Source: JAVVHH01 sp965199665 (GTDB lineage: Bacteria > Pseudomonadota > Alphaproteobacteria > Acetobacterales > Acetobacteraceae). Taken from it: a stretch of DNA of 64,000 bases. The notes beneath the pieces were generated by a model that had not been told where the DNA came from, did no database searches, and was given only the letters and a program-made list of their open reading frames with translations. The stretch lies in NCBI GenBank assembly GCA_965199665.1, contig OZ241208.1, forward strand, positions 248,001-312,000. Direction: 5' to 3'. Positions 51,393 through 60,965 of this stretch are shown here, in pieces. Numbering within the stretch: position 1 is the first letter of the stretch; every line of letters starts with the position of its first letter. A program made the position numbers and the translations under genes.

Positions 51393-53177
51393 ATGCACGC
51401 TTACCGCACCCACACCTGCGGCGCGCTTCGCGCGTCCGATGCCGGCGCCGAGGCGCGTTTGTCGGGGTGGATCCACAGCAAGCGCGACCATGGCGGGCTG
51501 TTGTTCGTGGACCTGCGCGATCATTATGGGCTGACGCAATGCGTGCTGCCGGCCGGCAGCCCCGGCTTCGCCACCGTGGATGCGCTGCGCCAGGAGAGCG
51601 TCATCACCGTCACCGGACGGGTGGTCGAACGGTCGGACGCGACGCGCAACCCCAAACTGCCGACCGGCGACATCGAGCTGCAGGTGGCCGAGATCAGCGT
51701 GCAGAGCGCGGCGGACGTGCTGCCGATCCAGGTTGCCGGCGACAGCACCTATCCGGAGGAGCTCCGGCTCAAATACCGTTTCCTGGACCTGCGGCGCGAG
51801 CGGCTGCAGCGCGCCATGGTGCTGCGGGCGCGGATCATCGACAGCATCCGCCGCCGCATGATCGACACCGGCTTCAACGAGTTCCAGACGCCCATCCTCA
51901 CGGTGAGCAGCCCAGAGGGGGCGCGCGACTTCCTGGTGCCGGCGCGGCTGCACCCGGGCAAGTTCTACGCGTTGCCGCAGGCGCCGCAGCAATTTAAGCA
52001 GCTCTGCATGGTGGCCGGGTTCGACCGCTATTTCCAGATCGCGCCGTGCTTCCGCGACGAGGCGGGCCGCGCGGACCGCACGCTGTCGTTCTACCAACTC
52101 GACGTCGAGATGAGCTTCGTGACGCAGGAGGACGTGTTCGCCGCCATGGAGCCGGTGGTGCGCGGCGTGTTCGAGGAGTTCGCGGCCGGGCGGACGATGG
52201 ATGCGGGGCCGTGGCGGCACATCCCGTTCGCGCAGGCCATGCTGGAATACGGGTCCGACAAGCCGGATCTGCGCAACCCGCTGGTGATCCGCGACGTGAC
52301 CGCCCAGTTCGCCGGGTCCGGCTTCGGGCTGTTTGCCAAGATTGCGGCGGGCGGCGGCGTGGTGCGGGCGATCCCGGCGCCGGGCGCGGGCGGGCGGCCG
52401 CGGGGCTTCTTCGACAAGCTCAACGAGTGGGCGCGCGAGCAGGGCGCCGGCGGGCTCGGCTACATTGCCTGGGACGCGGACGGGCCGAAGGGGCCGATTG
52501 CCAAGAACCTGGAAGGCGACCGGGTCGAGGCGATCCGCGCCGCCTGCGGCCTGAAGCCCGGCGACGCCGTGTTCTTCGCCGCCGGCAAGCCGGACGAGGC
52601 GCCCAAGTTCGCCGGCGCCGTGCGGACCCGGCTCGGCACCGAGCTCGGCCTGATCGAGACGGGCGCGTTCCGCTTCTGCTGGATCGTCGACTTCCCGATG
52701 TACGAGCTGAACGAGGACACCAAGAAGATCGACTTCAGCCACAACCCGTTCTCCATGCCGCAGGGCGAGATGGCGGCGCTCCAAGACCAGGACCCGTTGA
52801 CGATCGGCGCGTATCAGTACGATATCGTTTGCAACGGATACGAAATGGCATCCGGCGCGATCCGCAACCACAAGGCGGAGATCATGGTCAAAGCCTTCGA
52901 GATCGCCGGCTACCCGGCCTCCGCGGTCGAGGAGCGGTTCGGCGGCATGCTGAACGCGTTCCGCTATGGCGCGCCGCCGCACGGCGGCATGGCGGCGGGG
53001 ATCGACCGGATCGTCATGCTGCTGGCCGACGAGCCGAACCTGCGCGAGGTCAACCTGTTCCCGATGAACCAGCAGGGCGAGGACCTGATGATGGGCGCGC
53101 CCTCGGCGGTCGAGCCGTCGCAGCTGCGCGAGCTGTCGATCGCGGTCGCGCTGCCGCCCAAGGCCAAGGCGGGGTGA
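51393..53177 (+). CDS. aspS: Aspartyl-tRNA synthetase
   Basis: A 594-residue class II synthetase from ATG 51393 (MHAYRTHTCGAL). The N-terminal anticodon-binding OB fold contains RLSGWIHSKRDHGGLLFVDL, motif 2 is FRDEAGRADRT and motif 3 is GGMAAGIDRIVMLL. The internal GAD domain is present, as in bacterial AspRS. The stop overlaps the GTG start of the following dehydrogenase gene, so the catabolic genes are coupled to a housekeeping gene. Confidence 0.97.
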   Translation: MHAYRTHTCGALRASDAGAEARLSGWIHSKRDHGGLLFVDLRDHYGLTQCVLPAGSPGFATVDALRQESVITVTGRVVERSDATRNPKLPTGDIELQVAEISVQSAADVLPIQVAGDSTYPEELRLKYRFLDLRRERLQRAMVLRARIIDSIRRRMIDTGFNEFQTPILTVSSPEGARDFLVPARLHPGKFYALPQAPQQFKQLCMVAGFDRYFQIAPCFRDEAGRADRTLSFYQLDVEMSFVTQEDVFAAMEPVVRGVFEEFAAGRTMDAGPWRHIPFAQAMLEYGSDKPDLRNPLVIRDVTAQFAGSGFGLFAKIAAGGGVVRAIPAPGAGGRPRGFFDKLNEWAREQGAGGLGYIAWDADGPKGPIAKNLEGDRVEAIRAACGLKPGDAVFFAAGKPDEAPKFAGAVRTRLGTELGLIETGAFRFCWIVDFPMYELNEDTKKIDFSHNPFSMPQGEMAALQDQDPLTIGAYQYDIVCNGYEMASGAIRNHKAEIMVKAFEIAGYPASAVEERFGGMLNAFRYGAPPHGGMAAGIDRIVMLLADEPNLREVNLFPMNQQGEDLMMGAPSAVEPSQLRELSIAVALPPKAKAG

Positions 53178-54241
53178 CGCACCTCCTCGTCCTGGAGGGC
53201 GATGGCATCGGGCCGGAGATCGCCCGGGCGACGGTAATGGTGCTGGACGCGGCGGCGGCCCGGTTCGGGCTCGACCTGCAGTACGAGCGGGCGCTGATCG
53301 GCTTCGACGCGCTGCGCGAGAGCGGGACGACGTTTCCGGACGCGGTGTTCGAGGCGGCGAAGGCGGCCGACGGGGTGATCCTCGGACCGGTGTCGCACAA
53401 CGACTATCCGCCGGCTGCGCAGGGCGGGGTCAACCCGTCCGGCGCCCTGCGCAAGCGGCTCGACCTCTACGCCAACATCCGCCCGGCGCGGTCGCGGCCC
53501 GGCTTTCCGCCGCGCTGCGGGGTGCCGGTCGACCTGGTGACGATGCGGGAGAACACCGAGGGGTTCTACGCCGACCGCAACATGTTCGACGGCCCCGGCG
53601 AGTTCATGCCCACCGCCGACGTGGCGCTGGCGATCCGCAAGATCACCCGCCCGGCCTGCCTGCGCATCGCCGAGGCCGGGTTCAGCCTGGCGATGCGGCG
53701 GCGGCGCAAAGTGACGGCGGTGCACAAGGCCAACGTGCTGCGGGTGTCGGACGGGCTGTTCCTGTCCTGCGTGCGCGAGGTCGCGGCCCGGTATCCGGAC
53801 GTGGCCTATGACGAGAAGATCATCGACGCGATGGCCGCCTTGCTGGTGCGCGATGCCGGCGCCTTCGACGTCATCGTGACGACCAACATGTATGGCGACA
53901 TCCTGTCGGACGAGGCCTCCGAGATCGCGGGCAGCCTCGGGTTGGCGGCCTCGCTCAACGCCGGCACCGATCACGCGGTGGCGCAGGCCCAGCACGGCTC
54001 GGCCCCCGACATCGCCGGGCAGGACCGGGCCAACCCGGCCTCCTTGATCGGGTCGGCCGCCATGCTGCTGGGCTGGCTCGGGGAGCGGCGGGGCGATGAC
54101 CGGCTGCTGCAGGCGGCCGACGCCATCGAGCGGGCGCTGGACCGGGTCATCGAGCAGCCGGCCACGCGCACGGCCGACATGGGCGGCACGCTCGGCACCG
54201 CCGCCTTCGCCGCCGCGGTCGCAGCCGCGCTGGAGGCCTGA
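53174..54241 (+). CDS. Isocitrate/isopropylmalate dehydrogenase family protein
   Basis: A 355-residue NAD(P)-dependent beta-decarboxylating dehydrogenase from GTG 53174. Family motifs: LEGDGIGPEI, LYANIRPARS, MRENTEGFYADRN, HKANVLRVSDG (catalytic Lys) and NMYGDILSDEASEIAG. The substrate specificity cannot be fixed; members act on isocitrate, isopropylmalate, tartrate or homoisocitrate. It overlaps aspS by 4 bases and the amidohydrolase gene by one base. The neighbours suggest a small carboxylic acid pathway. Confidence 0.88.
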   Translation: MTHLLVLEGDGIGPEIARATVMVLDAAAARFGLDLQYERALIGFDALRESGTTFPDAVFEAAKAADGVILGPVSHNDYPPAAQGGVNPSGALRKRLDLYANIRPARSRPGFPPRCGVPVDLVTMRENTEGFYADRNMFDGPGEFMPTADVALAIRKITRPACLRIAEAGFSLAMRRRRKVTAVHKANVLRVSDGLFLSCVREVAARYPDVAYDEKIIDAMAALLVRDAGAFDVIVTTNMYGDILSDEASEIAGSLGLAASLNAGTDHAVAQAQHGSAPDIAGQDRANPASLIGSAAMLLGWLGERRGDDRLLQAADAIERALDRVIEQPATRTADMGGTLGTAAFAAAVAAALEA

Positions 54242-55086
54242 TGTTCGTCGACAGCCACATCCATGTCGTCGGCGACCCGCAGCGCTACCCGCTGATCCCG
54301 AACCGCAGCTACACGCCGCCGGAGGCGACAGCCGAACAGATCAAGGCGGTGGGCGCGCCGGAGCGGGTGACCCGGTTCGTGGTGGTGCAGCCGAGCTTCT
54401 ACGGCACGGACAACCGGCTGGTGCTGGACGCGCTGGCCGCGCTGGGACCACGGGGCGCCGGCGTCGCCGTGCTGGACCCGCTGACAACCGACGAGCATGC
54501 GGCGGTGCGGCTGGCGGCCTCCGGCATCCGCGGGCTGCGCATCAACCTCTACAGCACGCACGGGGCGGTGCAGCCGTATAGCCTGGCCGAGCGGTTCACG
54601 GCGCTCGCCGGGCTGGCCAAGCGGATGCGGGGGCACGTGCAGGTGATCGCCGACCTGCCCGTCCTGCTCGAGGCCGCCGAGCTGCTCGGGCGGTCCGAGG
54701 TGCCGGTGGTGATCGACCATTACGGCCTGCCGGGCCGGACGCGGCCGGACGAGGAGGCGGGGCAACGGCTGCTCGCGCTGGTGCGGCAGCCGCATGTGTG
54801 GGTGAAGCTCTCGGCGCCGTATCGGAACACGGGCGAGCGGCTGGGGATCATACCCGACGCGGACTGGTTGCGGGCCCTGCTGGCCGCCGCGCCGCAGCGT
54901 TGCGTGTGGGGCAGCGACTGGCCGCACACGCCGGCGCACGAGGACCAGCCGGGGCAGGCGGGCGCGGCCGCCTATCGCCCGATCGACTATGGGGCGCTGG
55001 TAGCGGCCTTCCGCGCCGCGGTGGGCGACGCGCCGACGGCCGATCGGGTGATGGGTGAGAACGCCGTCCGGCTTTATGGCTTCTGA
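54241..55086 (+). CDS. Amidohydrolase-family lactonase-like protein
   Basis: A 281-residue TIM-barrel hydrolase of the 2-pyrone-4,6-dicarboxylate lactonase-like group: N-terminal metal motif SHIHV (His6, His8), VVIDHYGLPG, and the catalytic Asp in WGSDWPHT near the C-terminus. It may open a lactone or hydrolyse an amide in a catabolic route shared with the flanking dehydrogenase and transporter. Its start shares a base with the previous stop (TGATG) and it overlaps the transporter gene by 11 bases. Confidence 0.82.
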   Translation: MFVDSHIHVVGDPQRYPLIPNRSYTPPEATAEQIKAVGAPERVTRFVVVQPSFYGTDNRLVLDALAALGPRGAGVAVLDPLTTDEHAAVRLAASGIRGLRINLYSTHGAVQPYSLAERFTALAGLAKRMRGHVQVIADLPVLLEAAELLGRSEVPVVIDHYGLPGRTRPDEEAGQRLLALVRQPHVWVKLSAPYRNTGERLGIIPDADWLRALLAAAPQRCVWGSDWPHTPAHEDQPGQAGAAAYRPIDYGALVAAFRAAVGDAPTADRVMGENAVRLYGF

Positions 55087-56371
55087 CGCCCCGGCGTCGA
55101 ACTCGGCAGAGGAGGCGCTCGCCCGCGGCGCGTTCCGCAAGATCGCGACGCGCTTCGTGCCGATCCTGCTGCTGGCCTACGTATTCAACTACCTGGACCG
55201 CACCTGCGTCGGCTTCGCGGCGCTGACGATGAACAAGGATCTGGGGCTGACGCCGGGTCAGTTCGGCTTGGGCGCCGGCATCTTCTTTCTCGGCTACAGC
55301 GCGTTCGAAGTGCCGAGCAACATGGCGCTGTACCGCTTCGGCGCGCGGCGCTGGCTGGCGCGGATCATGATCTCGTGGGGCTTCGTCTCGGCGGCCACGG
55401 CGCTGGCGGTGGGGCCGCAGAGCTTCTACGCGCTCCGCTTCCTGCTGGGGGTGGCAGAGGCCGGGTTCTTCCCGGGCGTGACCTACTTTCTGGCGGCCTG
55501 GTTCCCCGCCCAGTATCGGACCAGGATGCTGGCTTGGTTCGTGCTCGGGATCCCGCTCTCCTCCGTGATCGGTGGCCCCGTGTGCAGCGCGTTGCTGCAG
55601 TTGGACGGCGTCGCCGGGATCGCCGGCTGGAAGTGGCTGTTCATCGCGGTGAGCCTGCCCTGCGTGCTGATCGGGGTGGCATTACTGGCCCTGCTGGCCG
55701 ACCGACCCGGCCTGGCCGCCTGGCTCAGCCCGGCCGAGCGGGACGCGGTGGAGCGGGCGCTGGCGAGTGAAACGCGGGAGAAGCCGCGCTCGCACCTGGC
55801 CGACGCGCTGCGCGACCGGCGGGTCTGGCTGCTCGCGGCGATCCAATTCGGTTTCACCCTGGGGTCGTACGGGATCGGAATCTGGCTGCCGTTGATCCTG
55901 AAGGAAAACCAGCTGTCGACGCTGCAGGTCGGCTGGCTGTCGGCGGTGCCCTACGTGTTCGCCTCGGTGGCGATGATGGTGTGGGCGGGTGTGGTGGACC
56001 GGAGCGGGCGGCGGATCCTGAACCTGGTGCTGTCTTGCGCGCTCGGCACGGCGGGGCTCGCGGCGGCGCTCGGAGTGAGCGGGCTGTGGCCGGTGGTCGC
56101 CGGGCTGACGGTGGCGCTGGTGGGCGTGACGTCGGCGCGGGCGGTGTTCTGGACGATCCCGACGCGCTTCCTGACCGGGGCGGCGGCGGCGGGCGGGCTG
56201 GCGTTCATCAACATGGTGGGCACGGTGGGCGGGTTTGCCGGGCCTTACATGATGGGCGAGCTGAAGGAGCTGACCGGGTCGTTCGCGGCCGGTATCGCCG
56301 GCATGGCCGCCATCATGCTGGTGGCAACGGCGCTGTCGGCGTCGCTATGGCGGGTGATGCGGCAGGAGTGA
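55076..56371 (+). CDS. MFS transporter, anion:cation symporter (ACS) type
   Basis: A 431-residue membrane protein from ATG 55076 (MASDAPASN), with 12 hydrophobic segments. FNYLDRTCVGFAALTMNKDL and FFLGYSAFEVPSNM are typical of the ACS branch, which imports organic anions such as tartrate, phthalate or hexuronates. The position after a beta-decarboxylating dehydrogenase and a lactonase-like hydrolase fits import of the acid they degrade. The 3' end overlaps the convergent DHA2 gene by 59 bases. Confidence 0.9.
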   Translation: MASDAPASNSAEEALARGAFRKIATRFVPILLLAYVFNYLDRTCVGFAALTMNKDLGLTPGQFGLGAGIFFLGYSAFEVPSNMALYRFGARRWLARIMISWGFVSAATALAVGPQSFYALRFLLGVAEAGFFPGVTYFLAAWFPAQYRTRMLAWFVLGIPLSSVIGGPVCSALLQLDGVAGIAGWKWLFIAVSLPCVLIGVALLALLADRPGLAAWLSPAERDAVERALASETREKPRSHLADALRDRRVWLLAAIQFGFTLGSYGIGIWLPLILKENQLSTLQVGWLSAVPYVFASVAMMVWAGVVDRSGRRILNLVLSCALGTAGLAAALGVSGLWPVVAGLTVALVGVTSARAVFWTIPTRFLTGAAAAGGLAFINMVGTVGGFAGPYMMGELKELTGSFAAGIAGMAAIMLVATALSASLWRVMRQE

Positions 56372-57821
56372 TCGCAGCAGGTGCCCGCAGCTCGGTGCGC
56401 GGCACCAGGACGGCGGCGGCCAGGGCCAGCAGGGTGATGGCGAACATGGCCCAGAAGGTGAGGTGCAGCGCGTGGCCGAGGCCGGCCTGGATCGCCGGGT
56501 CGGCCACGGCGGTGCCGGCGCGCTCCAGCAGGGTGCGGATTTGGGCGTAGCTGACCGCGCCGCCTTCGTTGCCGGCCAGGCTGGCATTCAGCACGCCGCC
56601 GAGCACGGCGGCCCCGAACGTGCTGCCGAGGTTTCGGGCGAAGATGTTGGACGCGGTGGCGGCGCCCCGTTCGTTCCAGCCGACGCTGCTTTGGATCAGC
56701 ACAATGGCGGCGGTGCTGAGCAAGCCCATGCCGAGCCCCATCACCAGCGACCCGGCGCCGGCGAGCAGCGGCGAGCGGCCGGGCTCGAGGAACAGCATGG
56801 CGGAGGCGCCGGTGGGCAGCAGCAACGCGCCGAGCAGCAGCGTCGCGCGCAGCCCCACGGTGGGGAAGAGCCGCCGTGCCGCGATCAGCGCGCCGATCGG
56901 CCAGCCGAACGACATCGCCGTCAGCGTGAACCCGGCGACCAGCGCCGAGCGGCCCAGCACGCCCTGCACGAACATGGGCAAGAACGCGCTGAGCCCGATC
57001 AGCGCCATGCCGGACAGCATGGTGGCGCCGTTGGCCGAAGCGATGGCGCGCCGGCCCCACAAGCCGAACGCGACCATGGGGTCGGGCGCGCGACGCTCCT
57101 GCCAGACGAACAGCAGCGTCGCGACCGCGAAGACCGCCAGCGCCGCCGGCACCGTCGACCCGGCGGTGCCGATCTCGGTCAGCGCCGTCATCAGCGACGC
57201 GATGGCCACGCTGAACAGGGCGGCGCCCGCGACGTCCACCCGATGCTTGGACGGGGCCACGTCTTCCTTGAGAAAGGCGATGAACATCGCGGCCGCGATC
57301 AGTCCGACCGGCACGTTGATCCAGAACACCCAGGCCCAGCTGAGGTGTTGCACGATCAGCCCGCCCGCCAACGGACCGAGCACGGACGAGATGCCCCACA
57401 CGCTCGACAAGTAGCCCTGTACCCGGCCGCGCTCGTGCGCCGGGTAGAGGTCGCCTACCACGGTCAGCACGATGGGCTGGATTGCGCCGGCGCCCAATCC
57501 CTGGATGAGGCGAAAGCCGATCAGCACCGCCATGGAGGTGGCCAGGCCACACAGCACGGAGCCGGCGAGGAAGATGGCGATGCCGACCAGCAGCACCGGC
57601 TTGCGGCCGTACGTGTCCGACAACTTGCCGAACACGATGGTGGTGGCGGTCTGGGAGAGCAGAAAGGCGGAGAACACCCAGGCATACAGCCGGAGATCCC
57701 CGAGCTGGGCGGCGATCTGGGGCATGGCGGTGGATACGATGGTGGCCTCGATGGCGACCATGAACATGGCCGCCATCACCGCGGCGAGGACGAGGGGGCG
57801 GCGCGTCGAGCGTTCGGGCAT
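56313..57821 (-). CDS. DHA2-type MFS drug exporter
   Basis: About 502 residues with 14 hydrophobic segments, the DHA2 (EmrB/MdtD-like) class of proton-driven exporters. Motif A is FGKLSDTYGRKPV; the motif C-like region is LGPLAGGLIVQHL. Start taken at ATG 57821 (MPERSTRRPLV), with an alternative ATG at 57830; the region upstream to 57917 is shadow. It is divergent from pstS and near the Pho box, so phosphate control cannot be excluded. Confidence 0.9.
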   Translation of the reverse strand: MPERSTRRPLVLAAVMAAMFMVAIEATIVSTAMPQIAAQLGDLRLYAWVFSAFLLSQTATTIVFGKLSDTYGRKPVLLVGIAIFLAGSVLCGLATSMAVLIGFRLIQGLGAGAIQPIVLTVVGDLYPAHERGRVQGYLSSVWGISSVLGPLAGGLIVQHLSWAWVFWINVPVGLIAAAMFIAFLKEDVAPSKHRVDVAGAALFSVAIASLMTALTEIGTAGSTVPAALAVFAVATLLFVWQERRAPDPMVAFGLWGRRAIASANGATMLSGMALIGLSAFLPMFVQGVLGRSALVAGFTLTAMSFGWPIGALIAARRLFPTVGLRATLLLGALLLPTGASAMLFLEPGRSPLLAGAGSLVMGLGMGLLSTAAIVLIQSSVGWNERGAATASNIFARNLGSTFGAAVLGGVLNASLAGNEGGAVSYAQIRTLLERAGTAVADPAIQAGLGHALHLTFWAMFAITLLALAAAVLVPRTELRAPAAITPAASPAIATPTAPLPPA

Positions 57822-57897
57822 GATGGCCATCCGTATCGGCTTCGAACCGGCGTCGGTCAGTTGAACTTCCGTTGAGCGACCGCTGCGGCGGGGGCTT

Positions 57898-57926
57898 CTG
57901 TCATCGAACGGTAACAAATCTGCAAT
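57898..57926 (+). promoter_or_regulatory. Pho box (three half-sites) upstream of pstS
   Basis: Three 7-base half-sites recur every 11 bases: CTGTCAT at 57898, CGGTAAC at 57909 and CTGCAAT at 57920, separated by CGAA and AAAT. The first matches the PhoB half-site CTGTCAT exactly; the others match at five of seven positions or fewer. It lies about 93 bases before the pstS start in the divergent region with the DHA2 gene. The likely activator, PhoB, is encoded at the end of the same operon. Confidence 0.7.
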
Positions 57927-58018
57927 CTTCGTGCCGTCTTGCGATGGGAGAAGCCTGCACGCCGGCCGCCGAGGCCCACTAGCGGGACGGCGCCGCGAGC
58001 CTCAACGAAGGATCGATT

Positions 58019-59038
58019 ATGAAATTCTCAAGCACTTTGCTGGCGACCGTCGCGCTCAGCTGCCTGGCGGCGTTGCCGGTGGCAGCCCAGCAGATCACGG
58101 GCGCGGGCGCGACGTTCCCCGCCCCGGTCTACACCAAGTGGGGCGAGGCGGCGAAGGCGGCTGTCGGCGTCGAGCTGAACTATCAAGCAATCGGGTCGGG
58201 CGGCGGTCAGAACCAGATCATGAACCGCACGGTCGATTTCGGCGCTTCCGACGCGCCGGTGGATGCCGCCAAGCTGCAGTCCAGCAACCTGGTGCAGTTC
58301 CCGATGGTGATGGGCGCCGTGGTGCCGATCGTGAACATCCCCGAGGTCGGCCCCGACCAGCTGAAGCTGACGGGCGAGCTGCTGGCCGAGATCTATGCCG
58401 GCAAGATCACCAAGTGGAACGACCCCAAGCTGGTCGAGATGAACCGCGGCCTGAAGCTGCCGAACCTGGCCATCGCGCCGGTGTATCGCGCCGATGCGTC
58501 GGGCACGTCGTTCGTGTTCACCAGCTACCTGTCCGAAGTGAGCCCGGAGTGGAAGTCCAGCGTGGGCGCCTCCACCAGCGTCAAGTGGCCGGTCGGCAAC
58601 GGCGCGCGCGGCAATGACGGCGTGGCCGGCAGCGTCAAGCAGGTCCGCGGCGGCATCGGCTACGTCGAGAACGCCTATGCGAGCCAGAACAAGCTGGCGA
58701 CCACCGAGCTGCGCAACAAGGCCGGCTCGTTCGTCAAGCCGACCATGGCGTCGTTCCAGGCGGCCGCGTCCAACGCCAACTGGCAGGGCGCGCAGAACTA
58801 CGCGGTGAGCCTGGTCGACCAGCCCGGCGCGCAGAGCTGGCCGATCGTCTCGACCACCTTCCTGCTCGTGCCCAAGGATCCCAAGGACGCGGCGCGTCAG
58901 CAGCTGGTGCTGAAGTGGGTGAACTGGGATTACGAGCACGGTGACCAGATCGCCACCCAGCTCGAATACGTGCCGCTGCCCAAGGCGGTGAAGGACATGG
59001 TGCGCTCCACCTGGACGCAGCAGCTCAGCTACAAATAA
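58019..59038 (+). CDS. pstS: Phosphate ABC transporter substrate-binding protein
   Basis: A 339-residue periplasmic phosphate-binding protein. Signal peptide about 1-23 (LLATVALSCLAALPVAA). Phosphate-binding regions: GAGATFPAPVYTKW, YQAIGSGGGQNQI, DFGASDAPV and RADASGTSFVFTSYL. GAAGGATC lies upstream of ATG 58019, and a Pho box further upstream. A strong hairpin between it and pstC may favour its higher expression. Confidence 0.97.
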   Translation: MKFSSTLLATVALSCLAALPVAAQQITGAGATFPAPVYTKWGEAAKAAVGVELNYQAIGSGGGQNQIMNRTVDFGASDAPVDAAKLQSSNLVQFPMVMGAVVPIVNIPEVGPDQLKLTGELLAEIYAGKITKWNDPKLVEMNRGLKLPNLAIAPVYRADASGTSFVFTSYLSEVSPEWKSSVGASTSVKWPVGNGARGNDGVAGSVKQVRGGIGYVENAYASQNKLATTELRNKAGSFVKPTMASFQAAASNANWQGAQNYAVSLVDQPGAQSWPIVSTTFLLVPKDPKDAARQQLVLKWVNWDYEHGDQIATQLEYVPLPKAVKDMVRSTWTQQLSYK

Positions 59039-59049
59039 CGCCGAACGCC

Positions 59050-59075
59050 GCGCCCGGGCTGCAAGGCCCGGGCGC
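59050..59075 (+). other. Stem-loop between pstS and pstC
   Basis: GCGCCCGGGC at 59050-59059 pairs perfectly with GCCCGGGCGC at 59066-59075 around a TGCAAG loop, starting 12 bases after the pstS stop. No T-run follows. Such hairpins after pstS often protect the abundant pstS message and reduce read-through into pstC. Confidence 0.6.
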
Positions 59076-59098
59076 CGCATTTCCCGACAGGATGGACC

Positions 59099-60073
59099 GT
59101 GTCCGAGGCTCTTACCGCTGCTTCTGCAACCACAGCCGTTCCCCGACGGCGCAAAGGGGGATCCACCGGTGACGCCATCTTCGCTCTCGCTGCTCGCGGA
59201 TCAGGACTCCTCGTCCTGGTCCTCCTGGGCGCAATCATCGTCACGCTCTTCATCGGCGGACTGCCCGCTTTCCGCGAGTTCGGTGCTCATTTCCTGGTCG
59301 ACACCGAATGGGACCCCGTCCAGAACGTCTATGGCGGCGCGGTCGCGATCTACGGAACTCTGATCACCTCGGTCATCGCCCTCATCCTGTCCGTGCCGAT
59401 CTCGTTCGGCATCGCCGTTTTCCTCACCGAGCTGGCGCCCTCCTGGCTGCGCCGCCCGGTGGGCACCGCCGTCGAGCTGCTCGCCGCCGTGCCGTCCATC
59501 ATCTACGGGATGTGGGGCTTCGCCGTGCTGGTGCCGTTCATGGCGACCTACATCCAGCCGACCGTCACCGACCTGCTTGGCGACCTACCGGTGGTGGGCG
59601 ACTTGTTCTCCGGCGCGCCGTTCGGCACCGGCATCTTCACCGCCTCCGTCGTGCTGGCGATCATGATCATCCCGTTCATCGCGGCGACCATGCGCGACGT
59701 GTTCATGACCGTGCCGCCCGTCTACAAGGAAAGCGCCTACGGGCTGGGCTCGACCACCTGGGAGGTGATCCGCTCCATCGTGCTGCCCTACACGCGGATC
59801 TCCGTCGTGGGCGGGATCATGCTGGGGCTGGGCCGCGCGCTGGGCGAGACCATGGCGGTGACGTTCGTGATCGGCAACGCGAACCGCATCACGCCGAGCC
59901 TGTTCGGCCCCGGCAACACGATCGCCTCCATCGTCGCACTGGTGTTCCCCGAGAGCCCGGCCGGCAGCCTCAAGCTGTCGTCGCTGCTGGCGCTCGGCTT
60001 CATCCTGTTCGTGATCTCGTTCATCGTGCTGGCGCTGTCGCGGCTGTTGCTGCGGCCGGGAGTGCGGACATGA
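59099..60073 (+). CDS. pstC: Phosphate ABC transporter permease PstC
   Basis: A 324-residue inner-membrane protein with six transmembrane segments, from GTG 59099 with GACAGGATGG upstream. Family sequence YGLGSTTWEVIRSIVLPYTRI contains the EAA-like coupling loop. With PstA it forms the phosphate channel. Its stop overlaps the pstA start. Confidence 0.95.
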   Translation: MSEALTAASATTAVPRRRKGGSTGDAIFALAARGSGLLVLVLLGAIIVTLFIGGLPAFREFGAHFLVDTEWDPVQNVYGGAVAIYGTLITSVIALILSVPISFGIAVFLTELAPSWLRRPVGTAVELLAAVPSIIYGMWGFAVLVPFMATYIQPTVTDLLGDLPVVGDLFSGAPFGTGIFTASVVLAIMIIPFIAATMRDVFMTVPPVYKESAYGLGSTTWEVIRSIVLPYTRISVVGGIMLGLGRALGETMAVTFVIGNANRITPSLFGPGNTIASIVALVFPESPAGSLKLSSLLALGFILFVISFIVLALSRLLLRPGVRT

Positions 60074-60963
60074 GCGCGACCGTATCGGCGCCCGCCGCCA
60101 CGCGCATCGCCCGCGACGAGCGGGTGGCCCATGCGCTGGGCCGTCGCCGCCGCGTCTCGGACCGGATCATCCGCGTTCTGTGCTGGATCGCGGCGGGCAT
60201 CGGCCTGTTCTTCCTGGCGTCCATCCTCGTGACGCTGGTCATGCTGGGCTATAATGGACTGTCGCTTGGCGTGTTCACGCACATCACGCTGCCGCCGGGC
60301 TCCGGCGGCGGGCTGCTGAACGCGATCGTGGGCAGCTTGATCCAGACCGTGTTGGGCACGTTGATCGGCACCCCGATTGGGCTGCTGGTCGGCACCTACC
60401 TGGCGGAATACTCCGCCGGGTCGCGCTTCGGCGACGTGGTCCGCTTCGTGTCGGACATCCTGTTGTCGGCGCCGTCCATCCTGATCGGCCTGTTCGTCTA
60501 CCAAATCCTGGTGAACCCGTTCAACGGCTTCTCCGGCTGGGCCGGGGCGGTGGCGCTGGCGGTGATCGTGATCCCCATCGTGGTGCGCACCACGGAGGAC
60601 ATGCTGCGGCTGATCCCGACCGCGATGCGGGAGGCGGCGATGGCGCTGGGGGCGCCGAAGTGGAAGACGATCGTGTTCGTCTGCTACCGTGCGGCGCTGG
60701 ACGGGATCATGACGGGCGTGTTGCTGGCGATCGCGCGGATCGCGGGCGAAACGGCGCCGCTGCTGTTCACCTCGCTGGGCAACCTCAACTGGTCGCTCGA
60801 CCTGAGCCGCCCGATGAGCAGCCTGCCGGTGACGATCTATCAATATGCCGGGTCGGCCTACGAAGACTGGGTGCAGTTGGCCTGGGTGGGCGCGCTGATC
60901 ATCACGATCGGTGTGCTAGCCTTGAACATCGTGGCGCGGTTCGCGCTGCGGAAGAGGAATTGA
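60070..60963 (+). CDS. pstA: Phosphate ABC transporter permease PstA
   Basis: A 297-residue inner-membrane protein, second half of the phosphate channel. ATG 60070 overlaps the pstC stop (ATGA). Six hydrophobic segments; the coupling loop reads REAAMALGAPKWKTI, and RIAGETAPLLFTSLGN is typical of PstA. It ends two bases before pstB. Confidence 0.95.
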   Translation: MSATVSAPAATRIARDERVAHALGRRRRVSDRIIRVLCWIAAGIGLFFLASILVTLVMLGYNGLSLGVFTHITLPPGSGGGLLNAIVGSLIQTVLGTLIGTPIGLLVGTYLAEYSAGSRFGDVVRFVSDILLSAPSILIGLFVYQILVNPFNGFSGWAGAVALAVIVIPIVVRTTEDMLRLIPTAMREAAMALGAPKWKTIVFVCYRAALDGIMTGVLLAIARIAGETAPLLFTSLGNLNWSLDLSRPMSSLPVTIYQYAGSAYEDWVQLAWVGALIITIGVLALNIVARFALRKRN

Positions 60964-60965
60964 GG

